Program-made: the position numbers and the translations under genes
Part shown: one piece after another, positions 25,038 through 31,994 of the stretch
Layout: each line of letters starts with the position of its first letter
Position numbering within the stretch: position 1 is the stretch's first letter
Notes under the pieces: model-generated
Told to the model about the DNA's origin: nothing
What the model saw: the letters and a program-made list of their open reading frames with translations, nothing else
Database searches by the model: none
Assembly (NCBI RefSeq): GCF_002252675.1
Contig: NZ_NQKY01000007.1
Location: forward strand, 1-64,000
DNA from: Synechococcus sp. BO 8801
GTDB taxonomy: Bacteria; Cyanobacteriota; Cyanobacteriia; PCC-6307; Cyanobiaceae
Direction: 5' to 3'
DNA: 64,000 nucleotides

Positions 25038-25475
25038 TCAGATGCTGAATCCATAGGGAGCGGTGGTGACACGCAAGCGGCGGGCCAATTCCTTGACGAT
25101 CCCCTGCACGACCTCGGGGTGTTCGGCCATCAGACTGTGTAAGGTCGACTGCTCGATCTGATAGAGCGTACTCGGGTCGATCGCGCTCACCGAGGCCGAG
25201 CGGGGTTCCGGGTCGAGAGCAGCCAGCTCGCCCACGATCTCACCAGCCGAGAGTTCAACGATGGTCTGGCTACCGATGTGGACCCGCACCAGGCCCGTAG
25301 CGATCACGTACATCGAGGTACCGTGGTCTCCCTTGGCGAACAGCTGCTGGTTGGGCGCAAGCTGCACTTCTTCCACGGCATCAGCCACAGCAGCCAGAAC
25401 GTCGTCGGGGGTGGAGGCGAAGATACTGGCTCGCCTGAGCCGCTGAATCTTGTCGTGCGGGGCCGTGCTGGTCAT
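25038..25475 (-). CDS. Single cyclic-nucleotide-binding domain protein
   Basis: A 145-residue cNMP-binding (Crp-type beta-roll) domain. It has the sensor loop GEIVGELAALDPEPRSASV with the E/R phosphate cassette and a terminal helix, but no helix-turn-helix or other effector domain. It could bind cAMP or c-di-GMP or serve as a structural module. Located within the accessory region; no adjacent partner gene is evident. Confidence 0.75.
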   Translation of the reverse strand: MTSTAPHDKIQRLRRASIFASTPDDVLAAVADAVEEVQLAPNQQLFAKGDHGTSMYVIATGLVRVHIGSQTIVELSAGEIVGELAALDPEPRSASVSAIDPSTLYQIEQSTLHSLMAEHPEVVQGIVKELARRLRVTTAPYGFSI

Positions 25476-25506
25476 GGCACTTGGAGAAGGAGCGTCTGAG
25501 GGCGGT

Positions 25507-25752
25507 TCAGACCGAGGACAATGACGTCAAATTTAGCGTGCTTGCCAGCTGTAGCAAGCTCGGCGAACAGATCCCATCGCATTCTTCCATTCGACAGTCA
25601 TCACGATTGACCGAGCTAAACACAAACAGCTTCTCAACGTTGTGCAGGCGACAAATCGCAGCCCTGGCGTCTTGTTGATTCTCTAGAGCATCAATCGAAA
25701 TCACATCCGGATTGACTCCAATGAAAACAGGTCTGGGCGGACTTGTGGTCAC
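25507..25752 (-). CDS. Possible 81-residue hypothetical protein
   Basis: GTG start; a soluble, reasonably protein-like sequence (FIGVNPDVISIDALENQQDA, EKLFVFSSVNRDDCRMEECD) with alternating strands and helices. No family recognised. Ribosome-binding site weak. It lies just after the attC at 25774-25832 on the minus strand and could be a cassette gene. Confidence 0.35.
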   Translation of the reverse strand: MTTSPPRPVFIGVNPDVISIDALENQQDARAAICRLHNVEKLFVFSSVNRDDCRMEECDGICSPSLLQLASTLNLTSLSSV

Positions 25753-25773
25753 TGTATCTTTGGCATGTGGCCA

Positions 25774-25832
25774 GGCCAACGTTCAGGCTAGGCTTTCATC
25801 CCTAGCGGGTCAGCTTGAGCGACGGGTTAGGC
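25774..25832 (-). other. Short attC-like site
   Basis: 59 bp with left core GGCCAAC (25774-25780) and right core GTTAGGC (25826-25832, matches GTTRRRY). Inner arms TCAGGCT and AGCTTGA pair partly. This is at the short end of attC lengths. Confidence 0.5.
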
Positions 25833-25866
25833 CTCCCGTGCGTGACTCGGCCATACTGAACACAGC

Positions 25867-26350
25867 ATGCGGGAGCTACAGACTGCATTGATTTCAGTCA
25901 TCCTCGGCTTGATCCTCGCCGCCACTTTGGGAGGCGGAAGTTACTTGTTGTCGCGCAACGTCCCGATGGCCAATGAGGGATGGCGTTCCCAGTATTGGCC
26001 AGCCGTGGCGGGGTGCTGTAGGAACATATGTCGTGGTGCTGCACTACGAGTTTTCCCTGATGGGGCGAACGTACTCAGGCACGCGCCAAAGCCTTGACGA
26101 CGTAGGAATCATCAAGAGCGCCGAGGTTGCTCAGCGTGAGGCTGATGCTTTACCGGCGGGACGCTCTGTACAAATCTTCTACGAACCCAAAGACCCCAGC
26201 AAGTCTCTACTGAAACCGGGAGTGCCGGTTTCCGGGGTGCCAGGAAGCCTCCTCGGAGCGCTGCTGGTTGCAGGAGGTCTGGCGCTGGTCGCGATCGGCC
26301 TACATTTGCACTCGTACCATGCCAAGAGGCGCAGGAAACGGCAGACCTAA
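25867..26350 (+). pseudogene. DUF3592-type membrane protein, frameshifted
   Basis: Frame A (25867 on) gives an N-terminal membrane helix (LISVILGLILAATLGGGSYL) and the start of the domain up to SQYWPAVAG. Frame B (from about 26000) continues the DUF3592-like body (YVVVLHYEFSLMGRTYSGTR, RSVQIFYEPKDPSKSLL) and a second helix. Joining them needs one base removed in the GGCGGGG run at about 26007-26014. The gene is on the plus strand, opposite to the surrounding cassettes. DUF3592 function is unknown. Confidence 0.65.
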
Positions 26351-26429
26351 TCTCAAGATCAGCGGCGGGCAGGAGCTAAGTGCGCTTACACGGCGTCTCG
26401 GCCCCAGCCATTAGATCTTGATGCCAGGC
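26345..26429 (-). other. attC-like site with mutated cores
   Basis: 85 bp. Left end ACCTAAT (26345-26351; final C changed to T) and right end GCCAGGC (26423-26429; GTT changed to GCC). The arms retain the CTCAAGATCAGCGGCGGGC and ATCTTGATG pairing also seen at 30847 and 31882. Both recombination cores appear destroyed. Confidence 0.55.
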
Positions 26430-26446
26430 ATCTCGCTCATGATGAA

Positions 26447-26797
26447 CTACACCGGCTCGAAGCCCAATGCTGCGGGAGAAACGACGGAAACGAAAACAAG
26501 CGGTTCTTGACCGGTGTTCAGAACACCGTGGACTTCTCGGCGATGGGCTACCAGCACATCTCCCTGGGCGATGGCAATCGACTCTCCGTTAGCACTAAGG
26601 CGGTACTCGCCGCAACCCGAAAGGATGGTCCATGTATCTTGGCCATCAGGATGCACATGAGCCGAGATCTGCTGGCCAGGCTTGACAGTCCAAGCAACGA
26701 CCGCTGCGTCAGCCGACTCGGTGATGACTGAGCGAATGGGCTCACCATCTGCGGGTTGGAGAAAGTCTGTGACCTTGAACAAACGCTGGGAGCTCAT
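26447..26797 (-). CDS. Single-domain cupin protein
   Basis: A 116-residue cupin: first metal motif HVHPDGQDTW with flanking strands, second motif in HGVLNTGQEPLVFV. It starts MSSQRLFKVTDF; a longer start at 26839 is disfavoured because it lies in the attC-like interval. Substrate unknown. Typical cassette-sized gene. Confidence 0.75.
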   Translation of the reverse strand: MSSQRLFKVTDFLQPADGEPIRSVITESADAAVVAWTVKPGQQISAHVHPDGQDTWTILSGCGEYRLSANGESIAIAQGDVLVAHRREVHGVLNTGQEPLVFVSVVSPAALGFEPV

Positions 26798-26831
26798 TAT
26801 GGACTCGATGGAACAGGGTTTGGCGGGGTTT

Positions 26832-26928
26832 AGCAACAATGGCGGCCCAGCGGTACTTGGAGGCCGAACGCCTGGCAGATGAACTCTATGCGGAACAACG
26901 GTTGAACCGTTCGATCGGCATGTTGGGC
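26832..26928 (-). other. Weak candidate attC site
   Basis: Right core GTTGGGC (26922-26928) matches GTTRRRY; the left end AGCAAC lacks a full core. Arms CAACAATGGCGG and CCGATCGGCATGTTG show partial complementarity. It separates the cupin and GNAT genes, where a site is expected. Confidence 0.35.
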
Positions 26929-26929
26929 A

Positions 26930-27430
26930 TCAGCGAACGGTATCAAGCGTATCCAGATGCTTCGTGAAGATCACGCGATCTTGACTCTCCCCGTCATAGC
27001 CCACGGCGATGGGCACCCCGTCAACCTTGTCGTCGGAGTCAAGAAGAGAGAAGCCAAGGCGACGATGGAAGGCAATCGAGTCGCGATTGACCGGAGCGGT
27101 CACGCATTGGGCCGTGCGGCAGCCATGCGAGGCAGCCGTGGTAAAGAAATGCTCATAGAGGTGGCGCCCCAAGCCCTCTCCACGTCGTGCGGGATGCACG
27201 CCGAGGAAGTGGATATAGGCCTGGTCGGGAAAGGTCTGCGAAACGAAACCGATGAGGAACCCAACGATCTGACCATCATCGACGGCGGTGAAGCTGGTAG
27301 AGCGGAAGTGGACGAAGAAGAGCTTGGGGAGCATGGCGGCCATAGGCCGACCACCCCACCATTCGTCAACAACCGAGATGATCGAATGATAGTCGTCCGG
27401 CTCCAGATGTCTGATGACAACCTCGGTCAT
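26930..27430 (-). CDS. GNAT-family N-acetyltransferase (cassette)
   Basis: A 166-residue acetyltransferase with motif A in VHPARRGEGLGRHLYEHF and motif B in NRDSIAFHRRLGFSLL. GNAT proteins are common integron cargo (aminoglycoside, phosphinothricin and protein acetyltransferases), but the substrate cannot be read from sequence. It is followed on the left by the weak attC and preceded by a degenerate attC at 27455. Confidence 0.8.
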   Translation of the reverse strand: MTEVVIRHLEPDDYHSIISVVDEWWGGRPMAAMLPKLFFVHFRSTSFTAVDDGQIVGFLIGFVSQTFPDQAYIHFLGVHPARRGEGLGRHLYEHFFTTAASHGCRTAQCVTAPVNRDSIAFHRRLGFSLLDSDDKVDGVPIAVGYDGESQDRVIFTKHLDTLDTVR

Positions 27431-27454
27431 AGCCTCCTATTCAGCAGACAGCAT

Positions 27455-27544
27455 GCTTAACGTTGCCACTGGGTGGCAGGCAAGAAGCTATCGCTATCGA
27501 AGCGGACTCGACGGCGGCCTGTCCACTCCAGGAGCCTTTTCGAA
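27455..27544 (-). other. Degenerate attC site
   Basis: Left core GCTTAAC (27455-27461, matches RYYYAAC). Arm GTTGCCACTGGGTGGCAGGC and right arm GCCTGTCCACTCCAGGAGCC pair and match the site at 28900, but the right core has become TTTCGAA. Confidence 0.6.
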
Positions 27545-27597
27545 GGTGTCGCATCTCCCCAGGCAGCCTGTGCGGACCTACACCGCCTAAACAGAGC

Positions 27598-27906
27598 TCA
27601 AGTCACCTCCGCTTCACTTCTCACACTGGCGCTCAACTTCAGTCCAAGGGCCGAGACGACCTTCAGGATGGTGTCAAAGCTCGGGCTGCGCTCTCCAGAT
27701 AAGGCCTTGTAGAGGCTTTCCCTGGAAAGTCCTGAATCTCTGGCCACCTGGGTCATTCCCTGGGCCCGTGCGATGTCGCCCAGGGCCTTGGCAATGAAGG
27801 CAGCATCACCATCCGCCTCCTCGATGCAGGCTTCCAGGTAGGCCGCCATCTCCTCCGGTGTGCGTAGATGCTCGGCAACGTCGTATGAGGTCGTCGTGGT
27901 TTTCAT
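27598..27906 (-). CDS. Antitoxin with HTH (putative addiction module antidote, HigA/XRE-like)
   Basis: A 102-residue protein with an XRE-type helix-turn-helix, MTQVARDSGLSRESLYKALS, and the family's N-terminal region (VAEHLRTPEEMAAYLEAC). It matches the probable addiction-module antidote family that pairs with a RelE/ParE toxin. The toxin gene should be immediately upstream; it is there, joined by a 1-nt overlap, but broken (27906-28206). The antitoxin is intact and may act as an orphan regulator. Confidence 0.85.
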   Translation of the reverse strand: MKTTTTSYDVAEHLRTPEEMAAYLEACIEEADGDAAFIAKALGDIARAQGMTQVARDSGLSRESLYKALSGERSPSFDTILKVVSALGLKLSASVRSEAEVT

Positions 27907-28206
27907 CAGGTCTCCTCCGCCAGGTTGTCTGCCATCAGAAGGGCCTCATCAATGTCCTTGGCTTTTGAGCTCTTGTCTCCGCCAGCCAAAAGGATGATCA
28001 AGGCGGTTCCCCTCTGCAGGTAGTAGACCCTGTATCCAGGGCCGTAGTTGATCCGCAGCTCCGATACGCCAGCCCCAACGGGCTTGACGTCACCAGGATT
28101 GCCGCCGATGAGACGCTCGATCCTGGCCAGAACCTTCGCCCGGTCTCAGATCACGGGGACCAGCGAACCATCGGACGCCCCACTATGTCTGGCGGACTTC
28201 AACCAT
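27906..28206 (-). pseudogene. RelE/ParE-type toxin (Gp49-like), nonsense and frameshift mutations
   Basis: The start gives MVEVRQT, then a TAG stop at codon 8. The same frame continues to WFAGPRDLR, after which the body resumes in another frame (AKVLARIERLIGGNPGDVKP, SELRINYGPGYRVYYLQRG, LAGGDKSSKAKDIDEALL) to the TGA at 27906. An apparent 2-nt loss near the join explains the shift. Full-length relatives are ~100 residues with this same order. The toxin is therefore inactivated while its antitoxin remains. Confidence 0.75.
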
Positions 28207-28278
28207 GCACCAACTGTAGCCCCCTGGCTACGATCGCGCAACGCTGCCTTGCTGGCTCCCATCAAGGACGATACATCC

Positions 28279-28368
28279 TTCGAACGCTCGCCATCACCTG
28301 GCCGCAAGGAGACAGTGGGGTTTGCAGGGCTCACTTGGAGGCGGCTCAGGTGAATGGCGGTGTTAGCT
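28279..28368 (-). other. attC site
   Basis: 90 bp. Arms CGCCATCACCTGGCCGCAAGG and GGCGGCTCAGGTGAATGGCG pair well, right core GTTAGCT (28362-28368) has one mismatch, left core TTCGAAC is degenerate. Closely similar to the site at 29799. It supplies the stop of the DUF2442 gene. Confidence 0.7.
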
Positions 28369-28623
28369 GACCAGTGCCTTTGCCTGGGGGGCTGGCGCAC
28401 CACGAAGTAGGCCTTCCACACTTAAATCCTCATCGACAGCTGGCCAGTGAATTCCGTAGCCAGCCCCAGCAATCTCCCAGTTGTCACGCTCCTGAGATGT
28501 TGCATGCAGAAGCCTTGGGAACCAGGCCAATGGCACCGAGATAGAACGACCATCAGCCAGGTCGACGATCAGCCTGTCTTCTGTCAACGCAACGTCAGTG
28601 ACCTGCTCACCAGGGTTAGCCAT
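28363..28623 (-). CDS. DUF2442 protein
   Basis: An 86-residue protein with the DUF2442 pattern: VTDVALTEDRLIVDLADGRS, then VPLAWFPRLLHATSQERDNW and a GIHWPAVDEDLSVEGLL end. It overlaps the DUF4160 gene by 8 nt. The DUF4160-DUF2442 pair is common on mobile elements and suspected to be toxin-antitoxin-like, but the mechanism is not established. Its TAA stop lies in the attC core. Confidence 0.85.
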   Translation of the reverse strand: MANPGEQVTDVALTEDRLIVDLADGRSISVPLAWFPRLLHATSQERDNWEIAGAGYGIHWPAVDEDLSVEGLLRGAPAPQAKALVS

Positions 28624-28849
28624 GAAACTCCTCCCATGCTTTCAGAAGGATAGCTCTGTTCAAGCTGACCAGCCGTTCAATTTCGCGCAGATCTCTGGCG
28701 CTGAAACCAAGGCTCGAGGACAATGCAACAGAAACAAGCCAGACCTTGCAAGAAGCCTTATCTCTGTCGACATGAACATGGGGAGGCTCGTTTGGCTCGT
28801 GACTGTAGAAGTAGACCCTATAAGGACCGCTTCTGAGGATTGTCGGCAT
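28616..28849 (-). CDS. DUF4160 protein
   Basis: A 77-residue protein with the DUF4160 core: RSGPYRVYFYSHEPNEPPHV, followed by a basic helix and a C-terminal AWEEFHG. It is translationally linked to the DUF2442 gene. The two form a complete two-gene cassette between attC sites at 28279 and 28900. Confidence 0.85.
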   Translation of the reverse strand: MPTILRSGPYRVYFYSHEPNEPPHVHVDRDKASCKVWLVSVALSSSLGFSARDLREIERLVSLNRAILLKAWEEFHG

Positions 28850-28899
28850 CCGAAAGCGCCACCATCACATCAACGATACCGACCTCGGCCTTCCTGTGC

Positions 28900-28989
28900 A
28901 GCTAACGCTGCCCCTGAGTGGCAGGCAAGAAGCCATCACAACATGAGAAGACATCTGGGTGGTCTGCCCACTCCAGGGGCTTGTTAGAT
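28900..28989 (-). other. attC site
   Basis: 90 bp. Right core GTTAGAT (28983-28989) matches; left core AGCTAAC has one mismatch. Arms CGCTGCCCCTGAGTGGCAGGC and GTCTGCCCACTCCAGGGGC pair. Same family as the site at 27455. Confidence 0.8.
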
Positions 28990-29002
28990 GTTCGAGATCG
29001 CA

Positions 29003-29719
29003 TTAGGTCTGCTCCAGAGTCTCATAAAGCATGCACTCAGCCAGAACGGATTCCAACTCTGCCTCATTCATGCAGAAAATCTCTGTATCGGGTCTGCGGA
29101 GAGAGGAGAATTTAGAATGCAGTTCTGCCTCTACTCTGAGGCTGTCCTGCTCTGTACTCAATTGTATGGACTTAATAAGTCGACAAGGGCCAAACTGCTT
29201 GATTCTTCTTGGAATTGACTTGGCCTTTCCTATCTTGTAGTAGTGCTGCCCAGCTGCCGTTTTTTGAAAAGTCAGTAGCTGAACTAGATACACGTGGCTG
29301 TGCGTCACATCTTGAAGATCATGCAAAGTGAAAGCAGGACCGCCCTCTTGCCTTAACCTCATTGGCGGGGTCGCCCACCTTGAGACAATATGGGCCATTA
29401 GCCGCTTGGTGGCCATAGGGCTCGCCAAATACATGTACTCCTCAGTATCAGAATAAATTGCATACCACTTCCTGCCTCGCGCTTTTGTAAGGCTTGGCCG
29501 GTGGCCGGTCTGCCTCCATGGAATCTCTTCATCCTGTCTTATCCCTCCTGCTTCTTTGAGCTCTCTAGAATGATATAGCCAAACGGTCCCCTTTGCTCTG
29601 TCCTCAGGATCTTTCCAAAAGACAGAATAGACTTCAATCTTGTTAGGCTTTCTTGGTGGCGCTGGTTTCGGTGGACCACCTCGGGGATCGCCTGAATACC
29701 TGCGTCTCTTGATAGGCAT
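29003..29719 (-). CDS. T5orf172/GIY-YIG-like protein (cassette)
   Basis: A 238-residue protein with a basic N terminus (MPIKRRRYSGDP) and a C-terminal T5orf172/MUG113-type domain: VYLVQLLTF, then YYKIGKAKSIPRRIKQFG, then LRVEAELHSKFSSLRRPDTE. This is the GIY-YIG nuclease fold (Y, K, R, H and E residues in the expected order). The first ~120 residues are unassigned. A DNA-targeting role such as defence or anti-element activity is plausible but unproven. Low-GC compared with the chromosome. Confidence 0.7.
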   Translation of the reverse strand: MPIKRRRYSGDPRGGPPKPAPPRKPNKIEVYSVFWKDPEDRAKGTVWLYHSRELKEAGGIRQDEEIPWRQTGHRPSLTKARGRKWYAIYSDTEEYMYLASPMATKRLMAHIVSRWATPPMRLRQEGGPAFTLHDLQDVTHSHVYLVQLLTFQKTAAGQHYYKIGKAKSIPRRIKQFGPCRLIKSIQLSTEQDSLRVEAELHSKFSSLRRPDTEIFCMNEAELESVLAECMLYETLEQT

Positions 29720-29798
29720 TGAAGTCTGTTGTGACTTAGGCCGAGAAGTATACGTTCAATTCAAGACAGTTGCGATCATGAGCAGCACGCTCGATGAC

Positions 29799-29888
29799 AT
29801 CTAACGCTTGCCATCACCTGGCCGCAAGGAATACCGGGATCGAGACAAGTGATCAAGGTGGCGGCTCAGGTGAATGGCAGTGTTAGAT
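29799..29888 (-). other. attC site with intact cores
   Basis: 90 bp. Left core ATCTAAC (29799-29805) and right core GTTAGAT (29882-29888) both match the consensus. Arms CGCTTGCCATCACCTGGCC and GGCTCAGGTGAATGGCAG pair. The right core provides the TAA of the RAMA gene. Confidence 0.85.
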
Positions 29889-30818
29889 AGTTCCTGATGA
29901 ATCAGAGGCCAAGAACTGGCTTCGGATGTCTGCGAGAGTTCGACCATCTGCAACCAACCAGCTTGTCCAGCCGTTTACAGTCTTTCTATCGCTGCCAGCG
30001 TCATTAATTCCGCGGAGAGCAGCATAGCTTGGACTTGAATAGGTCTGACCCATAAAGTCAATGGATCCATCTTCGCACAATATGGAATTATATGTTCGTT
30101 GCTCACCGCCACGAGGCTTGTAACGCATCACCAGCTCTTGTCCTGCATTCATCAAGCCGGCACCAATCAAATCGGCCAGAGTTGCCTCGTAGACCGCATA
30201 TTTATTCTTGTCCTCGCCTTCGGGTGCTGTGTCAACGCTCGGGGTAAATTCGTCTGGAATCTCATAGGCTATTTGCGTTGGGTTATCAAAGTCCACAAGC
30301 TTACGAATTTCCCAAAGGCGAACCTCGGCTCTCTGTTGCTCAGCCCACAATCGCAAGTCGCGGCTGATCGAATCAATAGGTATAGCAACAACCGGCGGAC
30401 AAGACAGGATATCGTTGACTACGGAGCGAACGTCTATTTGCTGGATGCCGTGTTCATCAAACTTGACTCGAACAGAATCATCACGCAAGTAAAGATCCAC
30501 GAGCACCTGCTCTAAAACTGACTTAGTGGCTGGCTGAATAGAAGCCGCAATCTGCTTGGCGACTTGAGGCGCTATGTGTGCCCATACTCCGTGCCCCAAT
30601 AACTCAGCTTCGACTAGATACCATTTGCGCTGTTGCAAATCAAGTGCGAACGCATCAGGAATGGTCCCAGCGCCATTTGGGCTGCGAATCAGCTTTTTAG
30701 GCAGCAGGACAGAGTCAGGGCCAAATATGTACTCATAATTCTCCAGCAAAACAGTCTCAAGCTCACTCTCACTGGTGAACGGAGATTGAATGAAACGCCG
30801 GCTATCAAGAAGCAGCAT
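29883..30818 (-). CDS. PD-(D/E)XK-like protein with C-terminal RAMA domain (cassette)
   Basis: A 311-residue protein. The N-terminal ~180 residues contain IPDAFALDLQQRKWYLVEAE, with D55 and E70/E72 where a PD-(D/E)XK-type nuclease has its catalytic acidic residues, although the usual Lys is not obvious. The C-terminal ~95 residues match the RAMA/DUF4357 module: LADLIGAGLMNAGQELVMRY, DFMGQTYSSPSYAAL and NGWTSWLVADG. RAMA is predicted to bind modified DNA. A sensor-nuclease of modified DNA is a reasonable hypothesis. Stop is in the attC core. Confidence 0.65.
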   Translation of the reverse strand: MLLLDSRRFIQSPFTSESELETVLLENYEYIFGPDSVLLPKKLIRSPNGAGTIPDAFALDLQQRKWYLVEAELLGHGVWAHIAPQVAKQIAASIQPATKSVLEQVLVDLYLRDDSVRVKFDEHGIQQIDVRSVVNDILSCPPVVAIPIDSISRDLRLWAEQQRAEVRLWEIRKLVDFDNPTQIAYEIPDEFTPSVDTAPEGEDKNKYAVYEATLADLIGAGLMNAGQELVMRYKPRGGEQRTYNSILCEDGSIDFMGQTYSSPSYAALRGINDAGSDRKTVNGWTSWLVADGRTLADIRSQFLASDSSGTI

Positions 30819-30846
30819 TGGATACCTTGGCTCGATGGTGGAGTCT

Positions 30847-30931
30847 ATCTAACGCTCAAGATCAGAAGCGGGCAGAGGCTTCAGCATTGGCAGGACCATG
30901 CGCACCCGTCTTCTGCATCTTGATGTTAGGC
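30847..30931 (-). other. attC site with intact cores
   Basis: 85 bp. ATCTAAC (30847-30853) and GTTAGGC (30925-30931) match the consensus. Arms CTCAAGATCAGAAGC and CTTCTGCATCTTGATG pair. Family shared with 31882 and 26345. Confidence 0.85.
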
Positions 30932-30932
30932 C

Positions 30933-31865
30933 TCACTCGGCGAAAGATGAGGATTTTGTGGGAGCGATCCTGTACTCCAGGCGGACTTCGTCAAGGGCAT
31001 TTCCAGGACCACGAACCTGAATAGAGAGAACCTTGGTGGCGAGGAAGTAACCTGCCGTGTTCTGCCAGATAAGGATTTCACCCAGGTAGGGCGTACGCAC
31101 CCGCGAAGACGGATCGTACTGGGTTGCGTCTTGTATCTCAGATATCTCTTGGGCACCAACTGCAATTGCCACGCTGCGGATACTCGGCGGATCGGTGTAT
31201 GCGTGAATCGAGTTGCCTCCAGCTCGCGACCAGGCGGTCTCGAATGCCATGTCACCAGCGCCGAATGTGAAGCGCCCGTTGTTGTTTGAATAGTCAAAGG
31301 CGACCACGCCTCTAATGGCTGGAGACAGATAGCGTTCGGCGCCGAAGGAGACGACTGGTGCGATCGCAGGTGTTGTGACCGTGAAGGGATTCGCGCCAAG
31401 TGGTGGTCGCGGTTTCACTTCTTGACCATGGATATCACGTATCAGTTCAGCATACTTGGCTTCAAAGGCCAAGTCGTCTCTGAAGTCGATGTGAACTCGC
31501 GAAGACAAGAAGGTAGGAACAGGTGGAGTCAGAGTGTTTGCCCGAACAACAGGAATGATTCGCTCAGACGTGACGTCCTGCATCAGCTGTGCAGTCAAGA
31601 TCATCTTTTCGTACCCAACGCCACCGCGGCCAGCATTTGCCTTCTGCACGTATGGCTCCGTACAGACAGAAAGAACTCGCTCTGCAGAAGAGAGGCCCTG
31701 CTCCATGAACCTTGGGAGGTCGCTCCCAAGAGAGAGATCCCATTGATCAAGGATTACGTCCACTCCGTTCGCAACCAGACGCGTTGCCAGTGCGAGCACC
31801 CAATCCTTGTGCGGCTCGCTGTCGTGCGAGTAGGAGAGGAAGACCTTGGGCGCAGTGGTTGCCAT
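30933..31865 (-). CDS. SEFIR/TIR-type protein with uncharacterised C-terminal domain (cassette)
   Basis: A 310-residue protein. Residues ~6-110 match the SEFIR/TIR fold: KVFLSYSHDSEPHKDWVLAL, then DVILDQWDLSLGSDLPRFME, then VLSVCTEPYVQKANAG. The remaining ~190 residues, after RPPLGANPF, look like a mostly beta domain of no family I know. Bacterial TIR/SEFIR proteins are NAD-consuming or signalling effectors in antiphage defence. This one stands alone between two intact attC sites, so it would be a single-gene cassette. Confidence 0.75.
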   Translation of the reverse strand: MATTAPKVFLSYSHDSEPHKDWVLALATRLVANGVDVILDQWDLSLGSDLPRFMEQGLSSAERVLSVCTEPYVQKANAGRGGVGYEKMILTAQLMQDVTSERIIPVVRANTLTPPVPTFLSSRVHIDFRDDLAFEAKYAELIRDIHGQEVKPRPPLGANPFTVTTPAIAPVVSFGAERYLSPAIRGVVAFDYSNNNGRFTFGAGDMAFETAWSRAGGNSIHAYTDPPSIRSVAIAVGAQEISEIQDATQYDPSSRVRTPYLGEILIWQNTAGYFLATKVLSIQVRGPGNALDEVRLEYRIAPTKSSSFAE

Positions 31866-31881
31866 GGGGGTGGTTTGTAGG

Positions 31882-31968
31882 ACCTAACGCTCAAGATCAG
31901 CGGCGGGCAGAAGCTCTGTGCGCACTTCAAGCATGATTTCCCCCGCCCGCTGAATCTTGATGTTAGAT
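31882..31968 (-). other. attC site with intact cores
   Basis: 87 bp. ACCTAAC (31882-31888) and GTTAGAT (31962-31968) match the consensus. Arms CTCAAGATCAGCGGCGGGC and GCCCGCTGAATCTTGATG pair strongly. Confidence 0.9.
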
Positions 31969-31994
31969 TGATGAGATGAGATGAGAGAGCTTGT

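Noticed and set aside
26839-26967. Plus-strand 42-codon ORF with protein-like sequence (LADELYAEQRLNRSIG region)
   Set aside because: It overlaps the candidate attC interval and the 3' end of the GNAT gene, has no homologue known to me, and an attC-like explanation is better.
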